NCBI RefSeq assembly: GCF_004358695.1
Contig: NZ_SNAA01000004.1
Location: forward strand, 1 to 64,000
Source: Palleronia sediminis
Lineage (GTDB): Bacteria; Pseudomonadota; Alphaproteobacteria; Rhodobacterales; Rhodobacteraceae
DNA: 64,000 bases
Reading direction: 5' to 3'
Of the stretch, positions 17,463-26,163 are shown piece after piece (position 1 is the first letter of the stretch; each line of letters starts with the position of its first letter). A model generated the notes under the pieces. That model ran no database searches. It had not been told where the DNA came from and worked only from the letters and a program-made list of their open reading frames with translations. Made by a program: the position numbers and the translations under genes.

Positions 17463-18178
17463 GCATGATCTCGGCCTTTGCGGCCGACCGCAACGCCCCG
17501 GCCCGGTTGATCGTCAGCGGGGCCGTCCTGGCCCTGCCGGCGCTGTTGCTGGCCTGGGCGCTCGCACCGCGGGGCGTTGCGATCACGGTTCTCGTCCTTG
17601 CGGGAGGCATCGCGCTGGCATCGCGCGCCATGATCCGGAGCTATCCGCATGAACGGCTCGGCGGGGCCAACCTGATCACCACGTCGCGGCTCGCGCTGAC
17701 CGCCGCGATCTCGGCCGCCATCCTCGCCCCGGCGGGCCGGCCGGGCTGGGTCGACTGGGCGGTGGTCGGGCTGGCGGCGTTCGCGCTGTGCCTCGACGGG
17801 CTCGATGGGTGGCTGGCAAGGCGGCAGGGCCTCAGCTCGGGCTTTGGCGCGCGCTACGATCTCGAGGTCGATTCCGCCCTGGCGGCGGTGCTGGCCGCCA
17901 TCCTCTGGGCGCATCGCGAGGCGGGGGTCGAGCTGATCGTTCTGGGCGCCGCGCGCTATGTCTTTGTCGCGGCCAGGCAGGTCTGGCCTTGGCTGGGCGC
18001 GCCTCTTTTCGACAGCATGCGGCGCAAGACGGTTTGCGTGATCCAGATCGCGGCGCTGGTCGCGCTCACCGTTCCGGTCTTTCCCGACGGTCTCGTGCGG
18101 CCCGTCGCCATTGCCGCCGCGGCGCTGGTCCTGTGGTCCTTTGCGATCGATATCCGATGGCTGGCGAAACGGGGATGA
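17459..18178 (+). CDS. CDP-alcohol phosphatidyltransferase family protein
   Basis: This 239-aa integral membrane enzyme carries a complete CDP-alcohol phosphotransferase motif, D-x2-D-G-x2-A-R-x8-G-x3-D-x3-D, seen as DGLDGWLARRQG followed by G-ARY-D-LEV-D. The family displaces CMP from a CDP-lipid or CDP-alcohol with a hydroxyl acceptor, making phospholipids. Upstream, an N-terminal hydrophobic hairpin and an HERLGGANLITTSRLALT segment precede the motif. The context (EEP hydrolase, UPF0104 membrane protein, sulfatase-like enzyme) suggests a specialised envelope lipid rather than housekeeping PG synthesis. It overlaps both neighbours by 4 bp. Confidence 0.87.
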   Translation: MSMISAFAADRNAPARLIVSGAVLALPALLLAWALAPRGVAITVLVLAGGIALASRAMIRSYPHERLGGANLITTSRLALTAAISAAILAPAGRPGWVDWAVVGLAAFALCLDGLDGWLARRQGLSSGFGARYDLEVDSALAAVLAAILWAHREAGVELIVLGAARYVFVAARQVWPWLGAPLFDSMRRKTVCVIQIAALVALTVPVFPDGLVRPVAIAAAALVLWSFAIDIRWLAKRG

Positions 18179-19089
18179 GTGTCGCGCTCAGGATCCTGAT
18201 CGGCCTCGTTCTCCTGGGGCTCTTGCTGTGGGCCTTTGGCAGCGCGGATATCGGGGCGCGTCTGCGCTCGGCCGAGCCGACCTGGATGGTCGCGGCGATC
18301 GCGTGCCTGCTGGCGCAGACCGCGCTGATGGCGTGGCGATGGCAGCTTGTCGGGCGGTGCCTCGGGCTGCATTTTTCCCTTGGCTGGGCCCTGCGGGAAT
18401 ATCTCGTGGCGCAGATCGTCAACCTGACCGTGCCCGGCGGCATGGTGGGCGACGGGGCGCGCGCGGTCCGGTCCAGGGCGGGCGAGCAGGGGCTGAAGCG
18501 CGCGGCACAGGCGGTGGTCCTCGAACGCGCCGCGGGCCAGGTCGGCCTGTTGGTGGTCGGGGCCGCGGGCCTCGGATGGGCGGTGCTGTCCCCCCATGGG
18601 TTGAGCCTGCCGCCCGATCTCGCCCGCGGGATCGCCGTGGCCGGGCTTTGCGTCGTCGCGGTGGGGGCCTTCGCCTTTGCGTTCCTGCGGCGCGGACGGA
18701 TCGCGGCGCTGGTGTCGCGGTGCCTGCCGACCGGACGGATCAAGGCGGCGCACGCGACGCTGTCGCTGGGCGCGGCGCTGTTGAACGTGGCCGCTTTCGC
18801 CGCCTGCGCGCGTGCCGTGGGCGTGGTGCTGTCGCCCGGCGCGGCGCTCTTGATCGTGCCGCTGATCCTCACCGCGATGGTCATCCCGCTGGGCATCGCC
18901 GGATGGGGCTGGCGCGAGGGCGCGGCCGCGGCGCTATTCCCGGTCGCGGGCGCGGCCGGCTCGGCGGGGGTGGCGGCGGGCATCCTGTTCGGCGTTGCTA
19001 TGATGATCGCCGCGGCGCCGGGCATCCCGCTGCTGATCCGGGGTGAAAAGACCGGCGTTCGCGACAGGGGCCGGGGGGCGCCCGAATGA
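18175..19089 (+). CDS. UPF0104 / lysylphosphatidylglycerol synthetase TM-domain-like membrane protein
   Basis: This 304-aa protein has about eight hydrophobic segments. The pattern is that of the LPG-synthase/flippase transmembrane family: ALMAWRWQLVGRCLGL, LVAQIVNLTVPGGMVGDGARAVRSR, a conserved VLERAAGQ and a C-terminal IPLGIAGWGWREGAAAALF. The family is linked to lipid flipping or to aminoacyl and glycosyl lipid pathways. It sits between a CDP-alcohol phosphotransferase and a sulfatase-like enzyme with 4-bp overlaps, so it may move the lipid product across the inner membrane. That role is inferred. Confidence 0.75.
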   Translation: MSVALRILIGLVLLGLLLWAFGSADIGARLRSAEPTWMVAAIACLLAQTALMAWRWQLVGRCLGLHFSLGWALREYLVAQIVNLTVPGGMVGDGARAVRSRAGEQGLKRAAQAVVLERAAGQVGLLVVGAAGLGWAVLSPHGLSLPPDLARGIAVAGLCVVAVGAFAFAFLRRGRIAALVSRCLPTGRIKAAHATLSLGAALLNVAAFAACARAVGVVLSPGAALLIVPLILTAMVIPLGIAGWGWREGAAAALFPVAGAAGSAGVAAGILFGVAMMIAAAPGIPLLIRGEKTGVRDRGRGAPE

Positions 19090-20654
19090 CCGCCTCGCGC
19101 ATCTCGACGGTGGTGTTCTGCGCCTTGGCGGTGGCGATCCTGCATGTGGCGATCGTCATGCCGTCGCACCCGGCGGGCCTGACGCTTGCGCGATTCCTCC
19201 AGCCGACATGGGAGCTTCCGGCCGTCCTGCTGGCCGTCGCGCTCTTTCCCGCGCGGGGGCTTCGGATGCTGGTCGTCGTGCTGGCGCTGGCGCTTGTCGT
19301 GTTGCGCGTGGCCGATCTGGGAACCTATGCGGCCTTCAGCCGGCCGTTCAACCCGCTGCTGGACATGCATCTGCTCGTGTCGGGCTGGGGACTGCTGGCC
19401 TCGAGCGTCGGGCGGGTCGAGGCTCTGGGATATATCCTCGCGATCCTGACCGCGCTTGCGGCGGTCGGGTGGCTCTTGTGGATCAGCCTCGCGCGGATCC
19501 CGCGCATCGGGCGGGCCGGGCGCGGGGTGACGGTCGCGCTGCCCATGGTGGCCGTCCTCGTGGCGGTGGTGGCGCCGCAATCCGCCCCGTTCGCGGCGAC
19601 GCCCGTCGTGGCCGGCCAGATCGCGCGGATGACGCGCGGTGTCGCCGATCTGGCAGCCTTTACGGAGGCGCTGGACGAGGCGCCGACGCCGGCGCCGCGC
19701 TTTGCGGCGCTGGACGGTTACGACGTGATCCTTGCCTTCGTCGAGTCCTATGGCCGGTCATGGCTCGACGATCCGCAATTCGCCGAAACCGCCGTTCCGC
19801 GGCTCGAAGCGGTCGAGCGGCGATTGGCCGAGGCGGGGTGGCACATGCGCAGCGCCTGGGCCGCGGCGCCGACGCGTGGCGGCCAAAGCTGGCTGAGCCA
19901 CGGGACGCTTCTTTCCGGGCTTTGGGTGGACAGCCAGACGCGGTACGACCGCCTGATCACGTCGGACCGCGCATCGCTGAACGAGTTGTTCCGGCGCGCG
20001 GGCTGGCGGACCGGGGCGGCCATGCCGGCGATCACGCTCGACTGGCCCGAAGCGGGCTGGTTCGGCTATGACATCACCCTCGACGCCGAGGCGCTGGATT
20101 ATGCGGGCAAGCCGTTCGAATGGGTGACGATGCCCGATCAGTACACATGGACCGCCATGGACAGGATGCTACGCGCGCCGGGGCCGGACATGATCGAGAT
20201 CGCGCTCGTCACCTCGCATGCGCCCTGGACGCCGCTGCCGCGGATCGTCGCATGGGAGGCGGTCGGCGACGGGTCGATCTTTGACGGTACGCTCCGCGAC
20301 GGGGGCACCCCGCGCGAGGTCTGGTCCGCCCCCGAGACGTTCCGCGCCCAGTATTCGAAATCGCTGGACTACGCGCTTGAAATCGCGGGGCAATATATCG
20401 CGAATGATGACGAGGACACCCTGTTCGTCATCCTCGGCGACCACCAGCCCGCACCGCTCTTGACCGGGCAGGACGCGCCGCCCGATGTCCCGGTGCATGT
20501 GATCTCGCGCGATCCGTCGCTGCTCGACCGCTTGCCCGCGGCGCATTTCAGCCGAGGTATGATCCCGACACCCGATGCGCCTGTGCTACCGATGCAGGAT
20601 ATTCGCGCAATAATGACGACGGCCTTCGAGGCACCGACAGGAGAGACCCGATGA
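19086..20654 (+). CDS. membrane sulfatase / phosphoglycerol transferase-like protein (alkaline phosphatase superfamily)
   Basis: This 522-aa protein has four or five N-terminal membrane segments (about residues 5-180) and a periplasmic catalytic domain. Metal-site motifs are FVESYGRSW (Glu), a candidate nucleophile Ser in TRGGQSWLSHG, VTSHAPW (His) and ILGDHQPAP (Asp-His). This is the layout of LtaS/OpgB-type phosphoglycerol transferases and related phosphoethanolamine transferases. Next to opgGIHC, an OpgB-like role (adding phosphoglycerol to periplasmic glucans) is attractive but unproven. It overlaps both neighbours by 4 bp. Confidence 0.75.
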   Translation: MTASRISTVVFCALAVAILHVAIVMPSHPAGLTLARFLQPTWELPAVLLAVALFPARGLRMLVVVLALALVVLRVADLGTYAAFSRPFNPLLDMHLLVSGWGLLASSVGRVEALGYILAILTALAAVGWLLWISLARIPRIGRAGRGVTVALPMVAVLVAVVAPQSAPFAATPVVAGQIARMTRGVADLAAFTEALDEAPTPAPRFAALDGYDVILAFVESYGRSWLDDPQFAETAVPRLEAVERRLAEAGWHMRSAWAAAPTRGGQSWLSHGTLLSGLWVDSQTRYDRLITSDRASLNELFRRAGWRTGAAMPAITLDWPEAGWFGYDITLDAEALDYAGKPFEWVTMPDQYTWTAMDRMLRAPGPDMIEIALVTSHAPWTPLPRIVAWEAVGDGSIFDGTLRDGGTPREVWSAPETFRAQYSKSLDYALEIAGQYIANDDEDTLFVILGDHQPAPLLTGQDAPPDVPVHVISRDPSLLDRLPAAHFSRGMIPTPDAPVLPMQDIRAIMTTAFEAPTGETR

Positions 20655-21937
20655 AGACACTGATCCTCGCGGCGGCGCTGGCTGCCGCACCTGCCCTGGC
20701 CCAGGCGCAGGAGCTTGTGACGCGCAACCGCGTCGGCCTGCCGGATGCGCCGAACACGCTGACCTTTCGGCTGACCGCCTATGACCTCTATTCGTCCGAC
20801 CCGGCGACCAAGGCCACGTTCGAGGATCTCTTCACCGACTTCATCCGGGCCCGTCCCGACTGGAAGATCGAGACCCAGCTCCAGACCGGCAATATCGGGC
20901 AGGAGCAGGCGCGGCTCTTGCAGCAGACCCAGGCGGGGCGCGGCCCCGATTGCGCGATGATCGATTCGAGCCAGCTCGCGCTGTTCAAGCAGACCGGCAC
21001 GCTGCAACCCATGAACATGGTGTTCTCGGACGACGAAATCGCCGACCTGTTTCCCTATGTGCGCGAGGCCGTGACGAACGAGGCCGGCGAGGTTCTCGCC
21101 TGGTGGTGGTTTACCGATCTGCGCGTTCTGTATCGCGACACCTCGATCGTGCCCGACGCGCCCCAGACGTGGGAGGCCTTGCGCGAGGCCGGGCTTGCCG
21201 CGGTGGATGCGGGCCGCGAAGGCGTGCTGTTCAACGGCGGCCGGTGGGAGGGCACGGCCTTCGACTGGCTCGCGCATTTCTGGGCGCAGGGGGGCCGACT
21301 CGTGGACGATGACGGCGCGCCGGTCTTTGCCGAGGGCGAGAACCGCGAAAAGATGCTGCGCGCCGTCGCCTTCTACCGCGACCTCGTCGAAAGCGGCGCG
21401 GCCCCCGCGCGCGTCACGGCGATCACCGATTACGACGCGTTCAACGCGGCGGCGGCCGCCGGCACGGCGGCGATGTTCGTCGGCGGCAACTGGCAATACG
21501 GACAGCTTCGCGCCACCCTGCCGGCCGAGCAATTCGCCGATTGGGCGGTGTCGGAACTGCCCGGCCCCACCGAGGACGAGCGGGCGACCGGAACCGGCGG
21601 CTGGACCATCGCCGCCCTGTCGCCTGACGAGGCCAAGCGCCGCCTTTGCGGCGAGATCGCCAAGGAGATCTATGCCGGTCCGGGCAACGCGGCGCAGGGT
21701 CTCCTGCCGACCTCGGCCGCGATCTACGACCGCTATGACGCCTATGACGGCCCCGAGTTCGACCTCTTTGCCGAGGCGTTGCAGAACGGCGTCGCGCGAC
21801 CGGGGGCGGCGATCTATCCCGAAATCTCGAACCAGATCCAGATCATGCTGGGCGACGTGCTGTCGGGCACCGCCGAACCCGAGGCCGCGCTCGATGCTGC
21901 GGCGGATGCGGTGCAGGCCGCCTATGACCGCCAGTGA
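20651..21937 (+). CDS. carbohydrate-type ABC transporter substrate-binding protein
   Basis: This 428-aa exported protein has a clear signal peptide (LILAAALAAAPALAQAQ). The mature part contains FEDLFTDFIRARPDWKIETQ, GRGPDCAMIDSSQLALF, DLRVLYRD, and GTAAMFVGGNWQYGQLRATLP, the typical family 1 (MalE/UgpB-like) pattern. The ligand is unknown; a sugar or a glycerophospho compound would fit the neighbours. It overlaps the sulfatase-like gene by 4 bp and is followed by two permeases, but no ATPase gene is present. Confidence 0.87.
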   Translation: MKTLILAAALAAAPALAQAQELVTRNRVGLPDAPNTLTFRLTAYDLYSSDPATKATFEDLFTDFIRARPDWKIETQLQTGNIGQEQARLLQQTQAGRGPDCAMIDSSQLALFKQTGTLQPMNMVFSDDEIADLFPYVREAVTNEAGEVLAWWWFTDLRVLYRDTSIVPDAPQTWEALREAGLAAVDAGREGVLFNGGRWEGTAFDWLAHFWAQGGRLVDDDGAPVFAEGENREKMLRAVAFYRDLVESGAAPARVTAITDYDAFNAAAAAGTAAMFVGGNWQYGQLRATLPAEQFADWAVSELPGPTEDERATGTGGWTIAALSPDEAKRRLCGEIAKEIYAGPGNAAQGLLPTSAAIYDRYDAYDGPEFDLFAEALQNGVARPGAAIYPEISNQIQIMLGDVLSGTAEPEAALDAAADAVQAAYDRQ

Positions 21938-22833
21938 CGGCACGCCCCGACCGCGGGCCGGGCGCGGGCTTTGCGCAGCCCGTGCCGTGGCTGGCGCCCG
22001 CGGTCCTCGTGCTGGCGGCGTTCTATGCCGTGCCGGTTCTCGACGTGGCGCGGCTGGCGCTCAGCGACGCGACGATGGTGCGTCCCGCGTCGGGCTTTTC
22101 GACCGAGGCGCTGCGCGGTGTCCTGAGCGACCCGGCTTTGCCCGAGGTGCTGGGCACCACGCTGATCTTCGTCGGCGTGAACGTGGTGGCGTTGCAGGTC
22201 GTGGGGCTCGTCATTGCGCTGACCATCGTGCGGGGAGAGGGGCGTGAGCTGCCCGGCATGGCCGCCTTTCGCACGCTGGTGCTGGCGGCATGGGTGGTGC
22301 CCGGTATCGCCAACGGCCTGATCTGGCGGATGCTCTTCGACGAGGCGCCTTACGGCACCCTGAACAGCCTGCTGGGCTATGCGGGGCTCGGGCCGGTGGC
22401 GTGGCTTTCCGATCCGCAGATGGCGCTGGTCTCGGCGGTGATCGCGAATGTCTGGCAAGGCACCGCGTTCTCGATGATCGTCTTTTACGCCGCGCGCCGC
22501 GGCATCGACCCGGTCCTCTACGAGGTCGCCGCGCTCGACGCCGCGGGCCCGTGGCGCGTCTTTCGCTCGATCACCCTGCCGTTGCTGCGCCGGGCCATCG
22601 CTGTGAACACGGTGCTGGTCTCGGTGCAGACGCTCAACACGTTCGACTCGATCCTCGCGCTGACGGGCGGTGGGCCGGGCCGGGCGACCGAGGTTCTGTC
22701 GCTCTTCACCTTCAACACGGTCTTCTACAATCTCGACCTTGCGGGCGGCAGCGTCCTCGCGGTGCTTCTGTTCGTGCTGGGGCTCGGCATGACGCTGGCG
22801 GTCCTCGCCGCGGGCGGGCGGAACCCGTCATGA
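21934..22833 (+). CDS. sugar ABC transporter permease, MalF/UgpA type
   Basis: This 299-aa inner-membrane protein has six predicted membrane segments. Its EAA loop is YEVAALDAAGPWRVFRSITLPLLR, followed by LTGGGPGRATEVLSLFTF, a signature of MalF/UgpA-type permeases. It begins with GTG at 21934, overlapping the stop of the binding-protein gene (GTGA), and overlaps the next permease by 4 bp. No ATPase is encoded in the operon, so it must use one encoded elsewhere. Confidence 0.88.
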   Translation: MTARPDRGPGAGFAQPVPWLAPAVLVLAAFYAVPVLDVARLALSDATMVRPASGFSTEALRGVLSDPALPEVLGTTLIFVGVNVVALQVVGLVIALTIVRGEGRELPGMAAFRTLVLAAWVVPGIANGLIWRMLFDEAPYGTLNSLLGYAGLGPVAWLSDPQMALVSAVIANVWQGTAFSMIVFYAARRGIDPVLYEVAALDAAGPWRVFRSITLPLLRRAIAVNTVLVSVQTLNTFDSILALTGGGPGRATEVLSLFTFNTVFYNLDLAGGSVLAVLLFVLGLGMTLAVLAAGGRNPS

Positions 22834-23663
22834 CTGGGGCCCGATGGGGGGATGCGGCAACCTATGCCTTGCTGGGTATGCTCGCGTTGTTCTTTGCGGT
22901 GCCCTTTGCGTGGCTGCTGAGCCTCGCGCTGCGGACGCCGGCCGAGGTCTATCGCGGCGCCGCGCGGTTCATCCCCGCCGAGCCGACATTGGCCAATTTC
23001 GGCGCCATTCTCTCGGATCCGGCATTCCTCGTCTATCTCTGGAACGGGTTGAAACTGTCGGCATCGGGGGCCGCGCTGGCGGTGGTTCTGGCGATCCCCG
23101 CCGCCTATGCGTGCTCGCGGTTCGATTTTCGCGGCAAGATGGCGGTGCTCTTGGGCCTGCTGGCCGTGCAGATGATCTCGCCACTGGTCCTGTTGGTGCC
23201 GCTTTACCGGTGGATGTCGGCGCTCGACCTGCTCAACCGCGATCTCTCGGTGATCGCGGTCTATGGCGCGCTCGGGATGCCGCTGGCGGTGTGGCTGCTC
23301 AAGGTGGCCTTCGACGCCATCCCGATCGAGCTCGAAGAGGCCGCGTCGATCGACGGGGCGTCGCGGGTGCAGACGCTGGCGCGGATCACGCTGCCGCTGG
23401 CGCGCTCGGGCATCGCCTCGGCCTTCATCCTCGCGATGGTGATGAACTGGTCGCAGTTCCTCATTCCGTTCATCCTGCTCGAACGCGACGCCGACTGGCC
23501 GATCTCGGTCGCGATCTTCAACTTCGCCGGGTCGATCAGCGCCTCGACGACGCAGCTTTTAGCGGCGGCCTGCCTGATCGCAGTGCTGCCGGCCGTGGCG
23601 GTCTTCGTGCTGTTGCAGCGGATGATCGTCTCGGCGCTGATCTCGGGCGCGGTAAAGGGCTGA
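22830..23663 (+). CDS. sugar ABC transporter permease, MalG/UgpE type
   Basis: This 277-aa inner-membrane protein has six segments and the EAA motif LEEAASIDGASRVQTLARITLPLARSG in its usual MalG place. It is the last gene of the seven-gene overlapping operon and converges with the YceI gene 11 bp later. It pairs with the preceding permease to form the channel of a sugar-type importer. Confidence 0.88.
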   Translation: MTGARWGDAATYALLGMLALFFAVPFAWLLSLALRTPAEVYRGAARFIPAEPTLANFGAILSDPAFLVYLWNGLKLSASGAALAVVLAIPAAYACSRFDFRGKMAVLLGLLAVQMISPLVLLVPLYRWMSALDLLNRDLSVIAVYGALGMPLAVWLLKVAFDAIPIELEEAASIDGASRVQTLARITLPLARSGIASAFILAMVMNWSQFLIPFILLERDADWPISVAIFNFAGSISASTTQLLAAACLIAVLPAVAVFVLLQRMIVSALISGAVKG

Positions 23664-23674
23664 GGCCGCGCCGC

Positions 23675-24259
23675 TCAGTCGTCGACGCGCATCGCCTCGG
23701 TCTCGAGGATGAGTTGCACCTCGTCCCCGACCAGCCCGTTCTCGACGCCATAGGTCATGCCCCAGTCGCTGCGCATGAGACTGCCGCGTGCGGTCAGGCC
23801 CAGCGTGAACCGCTTGTGTCCGAACGGATAGGCCTCGGCCTTGTTCAGCGTGACATCGAGGACAAGCGGGTGGGTCTGGCCCAAAAGCGTCAGCTCGCCG
23901 GCGACCTGTCCGGTGGTGTCGGTTTCGGGCGTGCCGCTCTGCGCGGTGAACACCATTTCGGGATGCGCCTCGACATCGAGGAAATCGCCCGACCGGACAT
24001 GCCCGTCGCGGGCATCGTTCAGCGTCTCGATGCTGTCTGTCCTGACGGTGACGACCAGATCGCTCAGGTCCTGGGTTTCCATGTCGTAGGTAAAACTGCC
24101 GGAAACTTCGGCGAACAGCCCCAGCGTCCCGGCATAGCCGACATGATCGACCAGAAAGGCGACGGTCGTGTGTTCGGGGTCGAGCTCGTATCGCGCGGGT
24201 TCCGCCAGTGCCACGGCAGGGGCCATGACGATTGCGGCAAGGGCAAGGTATCTGGGCAT
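23675..24259 (-). CDS. YceI-family periplasmic protein
   Basis: This 194-aa protein has a signal peptide (LALAAIVMAPAVALAEP). The mature part is YceI-like: ARYELDPEHTTVAFLVDHVGYAGTLG, SGSFTYD, DFLDVEAHPEMVF and FTLGLTARGSLMRSDWGMTYG. YceI proteins are lipocalin-like barrels that bind isoprenoid lipids such as polyprenols or quinones. It is divergent from opgG, sharing a 180-bp intergenic region, and converges with the ABC permease gene. Co-regulation with periplasmic glucan synthesis or membrane stress is possible. Confidence 0.88.
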   Translation of the reverse strand: MPRYLALAAIVMAPAVALAEPARYELDPEHTTVAFLVDHVGYAGTLGLFAEVSGSFTYDMETQDLSDLVVTVRTDSIETLNDARDGHVRSGDFLDVEAHPEMVFTAQSGTPETDTTGQVAGELTLLGQTHPLVLDVTLNKAEAYPFGHKRFTLGLTARGSLMRSDWGMTYGVENGLVGDEVQLILETEAMRVDD

Positions 24260-24439
24260 CGCGCAGGCTCCGATTTACTCTTTTCTATTCTAGCGCATCG
24301 GCCGATATGGCCAACTGCGCGGATCGCCGCGCCCCGGACCCGCGCGAGGCGAAATTACGCCCATGCCCGGCGACGGGGTTTGCAAAGACCCGCGAGACTC
24401 ACCATTTCCGCGTCGCAGCAATATGTCCGAGAACACCCC

Positions 24440-26017
24440 ATGCGTCTTTCCGCTACCGGCTTTTCCATGACCCGCCGCGCAATGCTGTGGCTTGGCGGCT
24501 CGGCCCTGGCATCCGCCGCGCTGGCCCCGGCGGGTCGGGCACAGACCCCCGAAGGCACGCCCTTTTCCTATGACGCGCTGGTCGAGCGTGCGCGCCGTGC
24601 CGCCGCTCAGGAGTACGCCGCCCCCGAGCCGCTGGGCGCGCCGTTCTCGAACCTCGATTACGATACCTATCGCCTGATCCGGTTCCGCGACAGGAACGCG
24701 CGCTGGGCCGACAGGGCGCCGGGGCCGGTCGTTCACGCCTATCATCCGGGCTGGCTGTTCGCAGAGACCGTGACGCTTCACGAGGTGGTCGAGGGCCAGG
24801 AGTACCCGCTGAGCTTTACCGCCGCCGACTTCATCTATTCCGGCGCCGCGAAAGAGGTGATCCCCCCGCAGACCGATCTGCCGGGCGTCGCGGGCTTTCG
24901 GGTGAACGCGGCGCTCAACGCGCCCGATCGTCTCGACGAAGTGCTGTCCTTCCTCGGGGCGAGCTATTTCCGGGCGCTGGGGCAGGATAACCTTTACGGC
25001 ATCAGCGCGCGCGGGCTGGCCGTGAACACCGCCATCGCCGGCGACGAGGAGTTTCCGCGCTTTAGCGAGTTCTGGCTCGAACGCGGTGATGACGGCAGCG
25101 ATTCGGTGTCGATCCACGCGCTGCTCGAAAGCCCGTCGGTCACGGGCGCCTATCGGTTCGTCGTGTCGCCCGGCATGACGACCGTGATGGACGTGACGCT
25201 GCGGCTGTTCTTCCGCCGCGATGTCGCGCAACTGGGCATCGCGCCGCTGACCTCGATGTTCCTCTTCGGGCCGAACGACGAAGGCCCGTTCCAGGATTAC
25301 CGGCACCGCGTCCATGACAGCGAGGCGCTGGTGCTCGACCTCGGCGAGACGCGCTTTGTCCGGCCGTTGAACAACCCGCCGCAGCTTGCCAACTCGTATT
25401 TCGGCGCGCAATCGCCGCGCGCCTTCGGCCTCGTGCAGCGGCATCGCGAGTTTGCGGACTATCTCGACGCGGGCGCGCATTACGAGCTGCGCCCGTCGCT
25501 GATGGTCGAGCCGCTCGAGGATTGGGGCACCGGCACCATCCGCCTGATCGAGATCCCCTCGGAACTCGAGGCGAACGACAACATCGTGGCCTTCTGGATC
25601 CCCGAGCGCGATTTCGCCGCGGGCGACGACCTGAGCCTGTCCTATCGTCTTCACTGGGGCATGGACCCGGCACCGGCCCGGACCGAGCTGGGCCGGGTCA
25701 CGCGGACTCTTGCCGGTTTCGGCGGCGTGGCCGGCGTGGAGCCGCGCAAGGACCTGCGGAAATTCGTGATCGACTTTGCCGGCGGTCCGCTGGCGGAACT
25801 CTCGCCGCGGACGGATGTTAAGCCGCGCGTTACCGTCTCGAACGGAACCGTAGAAGGCGAGGTCTTGCAGCGCGTCGAGAATGGCGAAAACGGCCTATGG
25901 CGTCTCGTGATCGAGGTTTCCGCGGAACGCGGCTCCACCGTCGAACTGAAGGCCGATCTGGCGCTCGACGCGCGGGCGCTGACGGAGACATGGGTCTATC
26001 AATGGATCAGAGAGTGA
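24440..26017 (+). CDS. opgG: periplasmic glucan biosynthesis protein OpgG (MdoG)
   Basis: This 525-aa exported protein has a twin-arginine-like signal (MTRRAMLWLGGSALASAALAPAG). OpgG motifs include FSYDALVERARRAA, YDTYRLIRFR, LFHPGWLF-like HPGWLF, FSEFWLERG, DSVSIHALLESPSVTGAYRF and MVEPLEDWGTGTIRLIEIPS. In other bacteria OpgG acts in the periplasm to branch or mature the glucan backbone. ATG 24440 was chosen because the signal peptide follows; a long open frame further upstream is chance in GC-rich DNA. It is the first gene of the opgGIHC operon. Confidence 0.93.
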   Translation: MRLSATGFSMTRRAMLWLGGSALASAALAPAGRAQTPEGTPFSYDALVERARRAAAQEYAAPEPLGAPFSNLDYDTYRLIRFRDRNARWADRAPGPVVHAYHPGWLFAETVTLHEVVEGQEYPLSFTAADFIYSGAAKEVIPPQTDLPGVAGFRVNAALNAPDRLDEVLSFLGASYFRALGQDNLYGISARGLAVNTAIAGDEEFPRFSEFWLERGDDGSDSVSIHALLESPSVTGAYRFVVSPGMTTVMDVTLRLFFRRDVAQLGIAPLTSMFLFGPNDEGPFQDYRHRVHDSEALVLDLGETRFVRPLNNPPQLANSYFGAQSPRAFGLVQRHREFADYLDAGAHYELRPSLMVEPLEDWGTGTIRLIEIPSELEANDNIVAFWIPERDFAAGDDLSLSYRLHWGMDPAPARTELGRVTRTLAGFGGVAGVEPRKDLRKFVIDFAGGPLAELSPRTDVKPRVTVSNGTVEGEVLQRVENGENGLWRLVIEVSAERGSTVELKADLALDARALTETWVYQWIRE

Positions 26018-26163
26018 CACAGGAACCCGCCGGGCCCGTAACGGGGCCTTCCATCCCCGCGATGCCCAACGCGCCGCTGGACATGCCGCGCCAGTGCCTA
26101 GAGCAGGCGCGGCCGTCGCTGATCGGCCTGCTGATGGCGCAGCTGTTCCACAAGAATGCGTGA
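26002..26163 (+). CDS. opgI: small protein between opgG and opgH, OpgI-like
   Basis: This is a 53-aa open frame (MDQRVTQEP...IGLLMAQLFHKNA) that overlaps the end of opgG by 16 bp and the start of opgH by 8 bp. In Rhodobacter sphaeroides a small gene, opgI, lies in the same place in opgGIHC; its function is not clear. An ATG at 25990 (57 aa) is an alternative start. The C-terminal half is hydrophobic (PSLIGLLMAQLF). Identity rests on position and size; sequence homology was not tested. Confidence 0.6.
   Translation: MDQRVTQEPAGPVTGPSIPAMPNAPLDMPRQCLEQARPSLIGLLMAQLFHKNA

Noticed and set aside
22844-24439. A long open reading frame running in frame into opgG, suggesting a large fusion protein
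   Set aside because: The upstream part shows no protein features, lies across the ABC permease and the opposite-strand YceI gene, and opgG has a clear signal peptide at 24440. It reflects stop-poor GC-rich DNA.
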